Shown: piece by piece, positions 46,792 to 54,597 of the stretch
Layout: every line of letters begins with the position of its first letter
Position numbering within the stretch: the first letter of the stretch is position 1
DNA from: a virus
Direction: 5' to 3' (one strand)
Virus record (IMG/VR): IMGVR_UViG_3300002052_000001
Span: 62,001 to 126,000 of that record
Length of the DNA stretch: 64,000 bases
Notes under the pieces: generated by a model
What the model was told of the DNA's origin: nothing
Seen by the model: only the letters and a program-made list of their open reading frames with translations
The model's database searches: none
Position numbers and translations under genes: made by a program

Positions 46792-47083
46792 ACGCAAAAA
46801 GCAGTTCGAGGTGGTCGACCGCCACACGTCGAAGTACGACGCGGACACCAGGTACATGACCGTCCTGGTCGAGGGCAAGAAGTTCTACTTAGGTGTGGAG
46901 CGCGGGCGGCGCGTGCGTATCCCGTACAAGCCCGCTCGCGGGGGGCAGAATATCGGATTCAAATGGATGGGTTTCGTGAAGGATGAAAGTGGTCACGAGA
47001 TCTGGTCTGGATACGTTTCCAAGGGCCTGGGTGTACCCGGCCTGTTGCGGGCCGCTGGGCTCATTGGAGATGCAAATGTCTAA
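46784..47083 (+). CDS. Hypothetical protein, 99 aa
   Basis: Overlaps the previous gene by 8 bases. MSKRKKQFEVVDRHTSKYDADTRYMTVLVEGKKFYLGVERGRRVRI, basic beta-rich. Function unknown. Confidence 0.6.
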   Translation: MSKRKKQFEVVDRHTSKYDADTRYMTVLVEGKKFYLGVERGRRVRIPYKPARGGQNIGFKWMGFVKDESGHEIWSGYVSKGLGVPGLLRAAGLIGDANV

Positions 47084-47315
47084 GCGTGCCGCCAGGTTCA
47101 TCGTGAAGCAGCGCGGGGTGCTGCCCAGCGCGAGTGCGCAACGTCTGGGAGACGGCGATCCGCATCGATGGGGGCCGTGGCGGACCATCGCTTCTTTCCG
47201 CAAACGCAAGGAAGCGGTCGCGCTTTGCGATGACCTTGCCAAGGACCAGCGTTCTGGTCGGGGATGTTTTGCTGGCTACTCGGTTTGGTACCGGGGGAGA
47301 AAGATACATGGGTAG
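47076..47315 (+). CDS. Small basic protein, 79 aa
   Basis: ATG at 47076 after GGAGATGCAA. The GPWRTIASFRKRKEAVALCDDLA...GCFAGYSVWYRGRKIHG pattern recurs in the 47690 protein. Function unknown. Confidence 0.55.
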   Translation: MSKRAARFIVKQRGVLPSASAQRLGDGDPHRWGPWRTIASFRKRKEAVALCDDLAKDQRSGRGCFAGYSVWYRGRKIHG

Positions 47316-47514
47316 AGGACGCCTACGCCCCGACAGGTGGCGACCGTATCGGATCAGGCTCCGGCGCATTCTCAGCGCCAAGTTTGACGGGGCCGGAAAC
47401 TTGCCAGGGGTTACCGATGAGGATGTGGTCTGGGCGATGCGTATTGTGCGGGAGAAGCCTGACTGGGCTCGCGGTGTGCTGAAGGTATGTGGCTTCGGAG
47501 GAGATGCCAAATGA
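47308..47514 (+). CDS. Small basic protein, 68 aa
   Basis: ATG at 47308 after GGGGGAGAAAG. MGRGRLRPDRWRPYRIRLRRIL is very basic, then DEDVVWAMRIVREKPDWARGVLKVCGF. No motif. Confidence 0.5.
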   Translation: MGRGRLRPDRWRPYRIRLRRILSAKFDGAGNLPGVTDEDVVWAMRIVREKPDWARGVLKVCGFGGDAK

Positions 47515-47693
47515 CCAAGGCTGAAGCGAAAAAGGTTGTCTGCAAGCACGTAGCGGACCTGATCAATGGGCAGCTCGACTGCGGTTGGCCTTTTGAGCAT
47601 TACCATTCCGATATCTCGGATGAGGACTACAAACGGATGTGGGAATCTTTCCGGGAGCTGGTGGGGGAACTCGAACGGAGAGGTTCGGGATGA
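47511..47693 (+). CDS. Small hypothetical protein, 60 aa
   Basis: ATGA overlap. MTKAEAKKVVCKHVADLINGQLDCGWPFEHYHSDISDEDYKRMWESFRELVGELERRG, helical. No motif. Confidence 0.55.
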   Translation: MTKAEAKKVVCKHVADLINGQLDCGWPFEHYHSDISDEDYKRMWESFRELVGELERRGSG

Positions 47694-48037
47694 AGAAGCG
47701 TGAGCCCAAGTTCATCTACAAGAAGCGGTCTGTCGAGGCGGCGGCCTACAACCCGTTCCGTCCTCGGGGACAGGTCTGCTACGGACGATGGCAGACGATC
47801 AGCAAGCACGACACCTTTGATGAGGCGGTCGATGCGATGCAGTTGCAGACCGCTGGTTTGTATGACCGAGGTGTCTTCTATCGCGGGGAGCGAATCACCG
47901 ATCACCAGGGCGTCTCCCGGGAGGAGGTGAAGTGCGACCTGTGCGGCCGGTGGACCAAACGCGATCGGCGTGCCAGTTCCACCACGGGGATACTCTCGCA
48001 TGGGTGCCCCGGAAAAAAGGAAAAAGGGCTATTCTGA
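47690..48037 (+). CDS. Small basic zinc-binding protein, 115 aa
   Basis: ATGA overlap. MKKREPKFIYKKRSVEAAAYNPFRPRGQVCYGRWQTISKHDTFDEAVDAMQLQ...YRGERITD recalls 47076-47315. EVKCDLCGRWTKRDRRASSTTGILSHGC gives a CxxC...C site. Paralogy to 47076 is probable. Confidence 0.6.
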   Translation: MKKREPKFIYKKRSVEAAAYNPFRPRGQVCYGRWQTISKHDTFDEAVDAMQLQTAGLYDRGVFYRGERITDHQGVSREEVKCDLCGRWTKRDRRASSTTGILSHGCPGKKEKGLF

Positions 48038-48060
48038 CAAAACAGCAAAAAACAGCCATC

Positions 48061-48089
48061 TTGACAAATAGATAGGAGTATGGTAGAAT
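48061..48089 (+). promoter_or_regulatory. Sigma70-like promoter
   Basis: TTGACA 48061-48066, 17-nt spacer, TAGAAT 48084-48089. The ATG at 48120 is 30 bases on, with GAAGGTGG, so leadered. Confidence 0.65.
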
Positions 48090-48119
48090 AGTAATATATG
48101 GAAAGGAAGAAGGTGGCTA

Positions 48120-49580
48120 ATGAAACCAACATTTGAAGTGGACAAGAAGGGTCTGGCCAAGATTCTGGCTCGGCGCGGTATCGAGTTCGTGGTGCTGGAG
48201 CTGATCCAGAATGCCCTGGATGAGAAGTCGACCAGCGTCGCGGTGACGCTCCGGCGGCTGGGCGTCGGTCACAGCCTTCACGAACTGGTGGTCGAGGACG
48301 ACAACCCGGAGGGCTTCAAGGACCTGGCGCACGCCTACACGCTGTTTGCGGAGTCGGCCAAGGGCAAGAACCCGAACCAGCGGGGCCGATTCAACCTGGG
48401 TGAGAAGTTGGTCATCGCCGTCTGCAAGGAGGCGAGGATCACAACCACCAAGGGTACCGTGTTTTTCGATAAGAATGGTCGAACCCATACCCGTGGGAAG
48501 ACCCAGAGAGGGTCCTTTTTCCAGGGACAACTGCGTCTAAAGGATGATGAGGTGAAGCGCATCGAAAAGGCGGTGCGCGAGGTCATCGTGCCGCGAGGTG
48601 TGAAGCTCTGGTTCAACGGCAAGCGGTTACCGAAGTGGCAGCCGGTCAGGACCTTCCAGGCTACGTTGCCGACCGAGATTGCGGACGAAGAGGGCTTCCT
48701 CCGGCGCACCAAGCGCAGCACCATCGTCAAGGTCTACACGACAAACCGGACCTACGGTGGACCGGCGCGGCTCTACGAGATGGGCATTCCGGTCGTGGAC
48801 ATCGACTGTATCTGGCACGTCGACATCAACCAAAAGGTGCCGTTGAACGCGGACCGCGACAACGTGACCCCGGCCTATATGCGGGAGGTCCTGACGCTGG
48901 TGCTCAACGAGATGCACGGATACATGAGCGAGGAAACCGCCAGGGCTCCCTGGGTCGATGAGGCCCTGGAGAGCGAGAACGTCACCGACGAAGCGGTGGA
49001 CACCGTGCTCACGGCCCGGTACGGGGAAAAGCGGGTCATCGCCGATCCGAGCGATCCGGAGGGCACCAAGCTGGCGGTTGCCAAGGGCTACCAGGTCATC
49101 CAGGCCGGGTCCTTCAACCGGACTCAGTGGGACAATATCCGGCGGTCGGGCGCGGCGCTACCGGCGGGCCAGGTAACGCCCAGTCCCAAGGTGTTCTCCG
49201 ATGATCCGGACGCGCCGCCGGTCGAGCTGATTCCCGAGGACAAGTGGACGGCCGACATGCGGGCCACCGTAATCTACGCCCAAAAGCTCGGGCGGTTGCT
49301 GCTGGGCGAGACCATTGATGTCCAGATGGCCAAGGACCTCAACGGCTTCTCGGCCTGCTACGGGAGAGATGGTCGCCTGATGTTTGGCGTCAAGCGTTTG
49401 GGCAAAAAGTGGTTCCGCAAGGTGAAGGACGGGGACCTGGAGGTGGTGGACAGGCTGCTTCTCCATGAGTTCGGCCACCACTACAGCGCGGACCATCTCA
49501 GTGAGGAGTACCACGACGCCCTGTGTAGGCTCGGTGCCAGGCTCAAGCGGTTGGCTCTGGAAGGAGAGTTGGAGGGGTAG
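48120..49580 (+). CDS. GHKL ATPase fused to metzincin-like peptidase (copy B), 486 aa
   Basis: GHKL N box VLELIQNALDEK (25-36, N31), a diverged G1 VVEDDNPEGF (57-66) and G2 RGRFNLGEKLV (88-98), then a transducer-like middle with DINQKVPLNADRDNVTP. C-terminal LLLHEFGHHYSADH has HEFGH at 449-453 and H459: HExxHxxxxxH, a metzincin-type site. Same two-domain order as copy A, but with a different zinc motif and weak sequence match. T4 rIIA is also a GHKL protein; whether this is rIIA-like is unknown. Confidence 0.75.
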   Translation: MKPTFEVDKKGLAKILARRGIEFVVLELIQNALDEKSTSVAVTLRRLGVGHSLHELVVEDDNPEGFKDLAHAYTLFAESAKGKNPNQRGRFNLGEKLVIAVCKEARITTTKGTVFFDKNGRTHTRGKTQRGSFFQGQLRLKDDEVKRIEKAVREVIVPRGVKLWFNGKRLPKWQPVRTFQATLPTEIADEEGFLRRTKRSTIVKVYTTNRTYGGPARLYEMGIPVVDIDCIWHVDINQKVPLNADRDNVTPAYMREVLTLVLNEMHGYMSEETARAPWVDEALESENVTDEAVDTVLTARYGEKRVIADPSDPEGTKLAVAKGYQVIQAGSFNRTQWDNIRRSGAALPAGQVTPSPKVFSDDPDAPPVELIPEDKWTADMRATVIYAQKLGRLLLGETIDVQMAKDLNGFSACYGRDGRLMFGVKRLGKKWFRKVKDGDLEVVDRLLLHEFGHHYSADHLSEEYHDALCRLGARLKRLALEGELEG

Positions 49581-49602
49581 TCGGCCGCTAGTCCGGGGCC
49601 GA
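49581..49602 (+). terminator. Weak hairpin after the GHKL gene
   Basis: TCGGCC (49581-49586) and GGCCGA (49597-49602), 10-nt loop, right after the stop. No U-tract; the 49603-49695 interval shows no other feature apart from the ribosome site GGAAAGGAGGGTG of the lipoprotein gene. Confidence 0.4.
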
Positions 49603-49695
49603 CCACGGGGGACGTGTCTCTGGGCAACTGCGTCCTGAGATTATGGGATTTTTGTAACTTTTCACAAATGAGCTAAACTTGGAAAGGAGGGTGTT

Positions 49696-50694
49696 ATGCG
49701 ATCAGTGGTCCTGTTGTTTTTTCTCGTGGGGTGTGCGGCGGATGCCCAGTCGATTGATGGGCTCTCTGTGGACAGCTCCGTGCCATTGGAAAGCGAGTCA
49801 CCGGGAGAGCCTATTGGAGCAGACGCGGGCATCGAACCCGAACTGACGGAGGACGGCGAATTGCCTGATCCCGGCCCCCAGGCGGGCCAGGGAGGGAGCT
49901 TCGTCGAGCCGGAGGTAGATGGATATGTCGAGGATCCGGAAGTCGACAGCGGGCCGTCTGCTGACCCGGATGCCGGGAGCGACCCGGACGCCCAAGCGGG
50001 AACCGGCGGAGCTGCTGGTGGGCTCGCGGGCGCGGGCGCGGGAGGTACCGGCGGTGTTGCCGGAGGCGCGGCTGGTACAGGTGGTGTTGCTGGTAGCGTG
50101 GCTGGGGCTGGAGCCGGAGGTACTGGCGGAGCTGGTGTCGGCGGAGCCGGAATTGGTGGATCCGGAGGAGCAGGGGCGACCGGCGGAGCCGGTGGGTCAG
50201 GCGATTCCTGCGATGATGGTAAGGAATGTACTGAGGACAGGCTCATTGTGGGGACTGTCTGCATCCATACGCCGGTGGATGACGGAACACCCTGTTCCGG
50301 CGGCGAGTGTCAGAATGGCGTGTGTGAGCCCATCGCCGGGACCGGCGGCGGCGGTGCTGGTGGGACTTCCGGGACGGGAGGAACGGGGGGTACTTCTGGA
50401 ACTGGCGGTACTGGTGGCACTGGCGGTAGTGGAGGGGATTGCGGTGGGATAGGCGAACCGTGTTGCGCTGGCGGCACGTGTACTTTCGGTAATTGTGATC
50501 AGGGATTTTGTCGAAACTGCGGATACAAGAATAGGGTTTGTTGCTCTGAAGGTATGTGCGTCACTGGCGAGTGCATAGACGGTACCTGCCAATGTGGCGC
50601 TCGATGGCAGCCGTGTTGTTTTTACGGGACCAGCATCGGGCTTTGCGATGAGGGGCTGGTCTGCCATCTGGAAATTCCGCGCATCTGCTATTGA
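49696..50694 (+). CDS. Putative secreted Gly-rich lipoprotein, 332 aa
   Basis: MRSVVLLFFLVGCAAD has a hydrophobic core and the lipobox LVGC with Cys13 as the likely lipidated residue. Residues 14-100 are acidic and Pro-rich. About 100-170 and 225-260 are Gly-Gly-Thr/Ala repeats. Cys-rich modules (CDDGKECTEDRLIVGTVC, CSGGECQNGVC, CCAGGTCTFGNC, CRNCGY...) lie between and after them. Such lipoproteins are common in Myxococcota; in a phage it may be a transferred surface protein. Function unknown. Confidence 0.75.
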   Translation: MRSVVLLFFLVGCAADAQSIDGLSVDSSVPLESESPGEPIGADAGIEPELTEDGELPDPGPQAGQGGSFVEPEVDGYVEDPEVDSGPSADPDAGSDPDAQAGTGGAAGGLAGAGAGGTGGVAGGAAGTGGVAGSVAGAGAGGTGGAGVGGAGIGGSGGAGATGGAGGSGDSCDDGKECTEDRLIVGTVCIHTPVDDGTPCSGGECQNGVCEPIAGTGGGGAGGTSGTGGTGGTSGTGGTGGTGGSGGDCGGIGEPCCAGGTCTFGNCDQGFCRNCGYKNRVCCSEGMCVTGECIDGTCQCGARWQPCCFYGTSIGLCDEGLVCHLEIPRICY

Positions 50695-50722
50695 TTGACA
50701 AACGCACCTGATACTGTAAGCT
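50695..50722 (+). promoter_or_regulatory. Sigma70-like promoter, leaderless geometry
   Basis: TTGACA 50695-50700, 16-nt spacer, TAAGCT 50717-50722; ATG at 50730 is 7 bases on. Starts on the base after the lipoprotein stop. Confidence 0.65.
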
Positions 50723-50729
50723 GACCCAG

Positions 50730-50957
50730 ATGAGCCTGCAAGAGTGGCTATTGCTCACGGTGCCAGCCGGGAGTGTTATCGCGGTATTGTATCTCGCTTT
50801 GGTTTCATGGATTCTGCGGAAGATAGACCAAAGGATCCACCAGCTTGAGGTGAAGTTGGGGAAGGAGGGGGCAGTCGACTGCCCCCCAAAAGAGAGGAGA
50901 AGGAGAACGTGCCAGACGAGACCCAGTTGGCGGGCGGCGCACCGTCCGACGTGCTGA
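50730..50957 (+). CDS. Small single-span membrane protein, 75 aa
   Basis: MSLQEWLLLTVPAGSVIAVLYLALVSWILRKIDQRIHQLEVKLGKEG: one membrane helix at 8-28, then a helical coil. Beyond residue 48 it overlaps the 50909 gene and encodes palindrome copy 7, so the functional chain may be shorter. Layout resembles the gene at 63738. Confidence 0.55.
   Translation: MSLQEWLLLTVPAGSVIAVLYLALVSWILRKIDQRIHQLEVKLGKEGAVDCPPKERRRRTCQTRPSWRAAHRPTC
50870..50883. repeat. GGCAGTCGACTGCC palindrome, copy 7
   Basis: Exact copy, extended to the 20-bp palindrome GGGGGCAGTCGACTGCCCCC at 50867-50886, the longest of the eight. It sits 22 bases before the start of the 50909 gene, in its leader. Confidence 0.9.
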
Positions 50958-51595
50958 TCACCGAGGTGGTGGCGGCCAACCTGCACACGCACTTGGCACA
51001 GCAGGGGCGCAACGTCGGTGGCCCCCAGGACGTGGGTTTACTCCTGCACCGGGCCGTTGAGCGTGCCTGGGGAACCAAAGACGCGCCCCGGTTCAGCGAT
51101 AAGGCAGGTGGTGGCTGGATCGTGGACCTGAGCGGCTGGGTCGAGGGCGAGATGTTATACGCCTTGATTCGGACGGTGCATGGTAGGCGCACGCTGACCA
51201 CGGTAGTCGAGGCCGATGAGTATGAGGGGTTTATGCAGTCCGGAGAATGGCAGTCCCCGGCGGCGGTCAATCCGGAGGCGGCGGTCGCCGATGCGGAGAC
51301 CTTGAAGGAAGTGGAGGCCATCGAGAAGCAGCGGACGATGCGCGTTGGGGCTCAACCGGCGATGGCTGGGGCGGCACAGCCCGCTGCCACCACGGTGGTG
51401 GAAGACCCCAACGATCCTATCCTGATTGTCTACAAGAAGGCGGGGGCTGTGAACGAGGAGAGCCAGATGCTGCGGTGTACGCGGGCAGAGGTCCCGGAGA
51501 AGATCAGAGATTTGCTTTCGAGCGCTGACATCACAGAGGACTGCGTAGAAATCTGGTCCCGGATGTCGAAGCCGAAAATCAGTATCCAGTTCTGA
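50909..51595 (+). CDS. Hypothetical protein, 228 aa
   Basis: GTG after AGAGGAGAAGGAGAAC. VLITEVVAANLHTHLAQQGRNVGGPQDVGLLLHRAVERAW, a beta sheet section, Ala-rich linker (120-170) and a C-terminal domain (RDLLSSADITEDCVEIWSRMSKPKISIQF). Leader contains palindrome copy 7. No family recognised. Confidence 0.65.
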   Translation: MPDETQLAGGAPSDVLITEVVAANLHTHLAQQGRNVGGPQDVGLLLHRAVERAWGTKDAPRFSDKAGGGWIVDLSGWVEGEMLYALIRTVHGRRTLTTVVEADEYEGFMQSGEWQSPAAVNPEAAVADAETLKEVEAIEKQRTMRVGAQPAMAGAAQPAATTVVEDPNDPILIVYKKAGAVNEESQMLRCTRAEVPEKIRDLLSSADITEDCVEIWSRMSKPKISIQF

Positions 51596-51609
51596 AGAAG
51601 GAGAAGGAG

Positions 51610-51801
51610 ATGGCGAGAAAAGCAGGGAAGGATGACGTAGTAAGGCACCCCAGCGGGGTCGTGCTGATCAACGCGAAGTTTCTGTGCACGGGACCATGCG
51701 GCAAGTGGAAGTGGGGTAGCGAGGTTGGGTTGCGGAAGATGGGTGACGGCACCGTACGCAACCAGGCGCAGTGCAAGGAATGTCGCGGTAAGTATCGGTA
51801 A
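51610..51801 (+). CDS. Small zinc-binding protein, 63 aa
   Basis: ATG after AAGAAGGAGAAGGAG. FLCTGPCGKWKW...CKECRGKYR, two Cys pairs about 30 apart. Basic. Function unknown. Confidence 0.65.
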   Translation: MARKAGKDDVVRHPSGVVLINAKFLCTGPCGKWKWGSEVGLRKMGDGTVRNQAQCKECRGKYR

Positions 51802-51803
51802 AG

Positions 51804-52175
51804 GTGACCGAGCGCCGCATAGATTGGCGGGCGTACCTGAACAAGCTCGTTTATTGTATGTGCTGCGGGCGGTTCGGTATGCCCCGCAAAGGGGAGCGGA
51901 AAATTGAGCCCCCTCGGGGGTGGACCGTTCTGTACCAGCCCCATCCGGATGCCCCGGCCGGGTTGCTGGCCTGTTCAAGCGCGTGTCGAGAAAGGTTGCA
52001 GAAAGCAATGGCTGAGGGGCCGGTGGTCCAGCCCCTAGAGATTGCGACCAATGTGCCGATGATGACCCATATGCGCGAGCAGATGATGGATGAGGCTATG
52101 CTGCACGCCATCGACGAGGGTCGGCTTGACGATCTGTTTTCTGAAGCCGTGGAGGATAAGGACGATGAACGATGA
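51804..52175 (+). CDS. Treble-clef-like hypothetical protein, 123 aa
   Basis: GTG start just after the previous stop. LVYCMCCGRFG...LLACSSACRERLQKA (about residues 16-20 and 52-66) suggests a zinc ribbon of the FCS/MYM type. Acidic helical C-terminus. Confidence 0.6.
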   Translation: MTERRIDWRAYLNKLVYCMCCGRFGMPRKGERKIEPPRGWTVLYQPHPDAPAGLLACSSACRERLQKAMAEGPVVQPLEIATNVPMMTHMREQMMDEAMLHAIDEGRLDDLFSEAVEDKDDER

Positions 52176-52860
52176 ACGCGGACAAGATCCGAAGGAGTTG
52201 GACCGGCGGATGAAGGAGAGGGCTCAAGAAGCGTTCCGGGGCCACTACATTTCGCGGTCACAAGGGGACTCCGGCGGAGGCCGGTGGTTGCTCCAGCGAC
52301 CATACAAGGATCGGTCGGGCTGGGACTGGACGCTGGCGGCCGATATTGTGGTGATGAAAGGCGGCCGGATCGTCGTATGGGGCGACTTGCTTCCTGTTCT
52401 GTTCGCGCACTACGGCCCTTTCAAGGACCCGGTTGAGGTGATTCACTGGATGGGCGGTTGCGAGGATTTTGGCCATTATGTGCATGAGAAGGCGACGATC
52501 GGCTGCCAGGAGGTGGTCGATGAATACGATTCCGACGTGGCCCGGTTCCAACTTCTGAAGGCCATTGAGGAGCGACGTAAGGACCCTTGGGGGGGTATGG
52601 ATCGGTTTGTTGAAGTGGTTATGGAGGCCATCGATCATTACGTGGAGGATGGCAGTGAAGCCCTAGCCTATTTTCTCTATGGGCAGCTCGGGTTCGATGG
52701 AATGGAGGGGTTTCCCAATCTCGGTATGGTAATCTCACCGAGGGTCTATTACGCGCACGCGGCGCTGGCTCGGTTGAGCCACCTGTTGACCCAGGAGAAG
52801 GAGAGGGAGCATGGAGGACAAGAAACCGAAGTTGGTGGGACTGCCCAGCCAATCGGATGA
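52165..52860 (+). CDS. Hypothetical protein, 231 aa
   Basis: ATG in an 11-base overlap. MNDERGQDPKELDRRMKERAQEAFRGHYISRSQGDSGGGRWLLQRPY..WDWTLAADIVVMKGGRIVVWGDLLP, then helical. No motif recognised. Overlaps the next gene by 50 bases. Confidence 0.6.
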   Translation: MNDERGQDPKELDRRMKERAQEAFRGHYISRSQGDSGGGRWLLQRPYKDRSGWDWTLAADIVVMKGGRIVVWGDLLPVLFAHYGPFKDPVEVIHWMGGCEDFGHYVHEKATIGCQEVVDEYDSDVARFQLLKAIEERRKDPWGGMDRFVEVVMEAIDHYVEDGSEALAYFLYGQLGFDGMEGFPNLGMVISPRVYYAHAALARLSHLLTQEKEREHGGQETEVGGTAQPIG

Positions 52861-53548
52861 CACACCTATCGCGGATATTCCTCCGCGCCAGCGACTGGGC
52901 ACGTTGATCCGGCGGTACCGGGTGAATGCGGAGAAGGGGCTGCGCGAGACGGCTGAGTTTCTGGATGTGTCGCCGATCTTGCTCGGGGAGGTCGAGCGCG
53001 GCCTGGCCATCCTTCAAGCTGGGAGGCTCCAGGAGCTGGCCGGATTCTTGAAGGTCCGGTACGAGCCCCTCCTGGAGGCGGCCAGGGTTTGGCATCAGGC
53101 CATTTGGAACGAGCAGCAGAAGGCGGGGGTCCAGCTTACCGATATGAAGACCGACACGGCTTCAGTGCGTCCCCGCGACGTGGCGGCCGAGTCGGAGATG
53201 GAGCTGGCGCTCATCCAGGCGGCCGATGAGCTGGTATTCATGGCCAACATCACCCGAGAGGTGTCCATCCGGGCCGAGAGAACGGCCCTGGAAGTCCGGC
53301 AGCTCCTGGAGAGGCGCGGGGTCCTGATGCCGGAACCGCCGCCCCTGGAAGGCCCTGAGACGGTGGAATGTGCCGGTCCGAGTCATTCGGAAAAGCTGCC
53401 CGTGAGACTGCGCCGGGGCAAGGATTTCGTGCTCGCTTTTGTTCCGAAGGACGGCGGCAATACGGTATATTTTTGCTCGAAAAGGTGTGGTGACGAATGG
53501 CGAGCGACCAAGGCCAAGGAAACGGCGGAGAGCGGCGAAATCCGTTGA
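52811..53548 (+). CDS. XRE-type HTH protein with zinc C-terminus, 245 aa
   Basis: RLGTLIRRYRVNAEKGLRETAEFLDVSPILLGEVERGLAILQAGRLQELAGFL (28-80) is an XRE/Cro HTH (ETAEFLDVSPILLGEVERG). Residues 110-180 are a coiled segment. C-terminal VYFCSKRCGDEWRATK is a CxxxC of a treble-clef. Overlaps 50 bases on each side. Regulator by domain. Confidence 0.7.
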   Translation: MEDKKPKLVGLPSQSDDTPIADIPPRQRLGTLIRRYRVNAEKGLRETAEFLDVSPILLGEVERGLAILQAGRLQELAGFLKVRYEPLLEAARVWHQAIWNEQQKAGVQLTDMKTDTASVRPRDVAAESEMELALIQAADELVFMANITREVSIRAERTALEVRQLLERRGVLMPEPPPLEGPETVECAGPSHSEKLPVRLRRGKDFVLAFVPKDGGNTVYFCSKRCGDEWRATKAKETAESGEIR

Positions 53549-53829
53549 GGGATTTTCGGGAAGGATTCATCGCCGGGGCTGCTGAACGGCCGGATCACGC
53601 TGATATGTCGCACGATTGGAAGCGCGGCTGGAACGCGGGTCGTGTGGCTTTGGCCGAAGCTCTCCGTAACGAGAATCGACGATTGAAGCAGGGGATGGTC
53701 TACTGTCCGCAGTGCGGGCGGAAGGTCGATCCCCAGTCTGTGCTGGCTGTGCAGGAACGCGGGGTGGTGTTCTGTAGTTCCCGCTGTGCACGGGCCAGCG
53801 AAGCAAACGCAGGAGTACCCCATGTCTAA
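53497..53829 (+). CDS. Small zinc-finger protein, 110 aa
   Basis: DFREGFIAGAAERPDHADMSHDWKRGWNAGR resembles a small phage helical domain; VYCPQCGRKVDP...VVFCSSRCARASE (about 68-100) is a zinc treble-clef of the type in the previous protein. Function unknown. Confidence 0.6.
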   Translation: MASDQGQGNGGERRNPLRDFREGFIAGAAERPDHADMSHDWKRGWNAGRVALAEALRNENRRLKQGMVYCPQCGRKVDPQSVLAVQERGVVFCSSRCARASEANAGVPHV

Positions 53830-54544
53830 GAGAACGCTTACCTATATCTTGTTGAGCGCATTTGCAGGCTTTGCCGTGGCGATGCTTGCCCTCATTATTT
53901 TCGGCCGGGCGACGCACGAGGAGCCCGTTTTTATGAAGGTGTGCTGGACCGATGGAAATGTTACCTGGGTCGAAGGCGGCCTGGAGGAGGAGAATCGTGG
54001 GTCATGCGCGGAGCCTGAAGAACTGGTATGGCCGAAGGAAAGATTACCGCTCACCGTCTCCGCCGGTCCGCCTGATGGGGCAAAGTGGAGTCAAGCGATG
54101 GACGATGCCACTAAAGCCGCCATCGACCATATTAATGGGCAACTTGGCTATACCCATTTCAGGATTGCAGATTTTTCGCCGGGCGATCCCCTTGACCGGC
54201 CTCATGCGGACATCGAGGTGGTATTTGGAGCGCCGTTTGAAACAGGAAAAGGAACGACTAGAGCAGATCGAGCTGCGGCGTCTTGCACGCTCACGGGTAG
54301 ACATGACCCCAACCTGCGAGACGACATGCGAGCCCTCATCAGATTACGTGACACCAACAGCGTGCAACTCACCCACCGTATCCTCGTACACGAACTGGGT
54401 CATTGTGGGTTGGGGCTAGCGCACGATCCTTTCAAGGCGTCCATCATGTACCCGCTGCGGGCAGCCGACGAAGGCGAGCACCTGGAGTTCCTGCGGTTCA
54501 CGGACACTGATCGGGAAGCGCTCCGGGCCAGATACGCCCCTTGA
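53822..54544 (+). CDS. Matrixin-like secreted or anchored metalloprotease, 240 aa
   Basis: Membrane or signal segment YILLSAFAGFAVAMLALIIFG (8-28). LVHELGHCGLGLAHDPFKASIMYP gives HELGH 190-194, H201 and M209 of a SIMYP Met-turn, the hallmarks of metzincins. The third His is one residue further than in the usual HExxHxxGxxH, so the site may be atypical. Propeptide-like Cys is not obvious. Predicted to act outside the cytoplasm. Confidence 0.75.
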   Translation: MSKRTLTYILLSAFAGFAVAMLALIIFGRATHEEPVFMKVCWTDGNVTWVEGGLEEENRGSCAEPEELVWPKERLPLTVSAGPPDGAKWSQAMDDATKAAIDHINGQLGYTHFRIADFSPGDPLDRPHADIEVVFGAPFETGKGTTRADRAAASCTLTGRHDPNLRDDMRALIRLRDTNSVQLTHRILVHELGHCGLGLAHDPFKASIMYPLRAADEGEHLEFLRFTDTDREALRARYAP

Positions 54545-54597
54545 TTTGGAGCTGGCCGGGGCCGTCTGGCACAATAGAGGTCACCAGGAGGTGGCCT

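Noticed and set aside
50040-50440. GGT/GGC-rich stretch as a DNA tandem repeat or CRISPR
   Set aside because: The period is 3-9 bases with much variation and is explained by Gly-Gly-Thr/Ala codons; no spacer structure.
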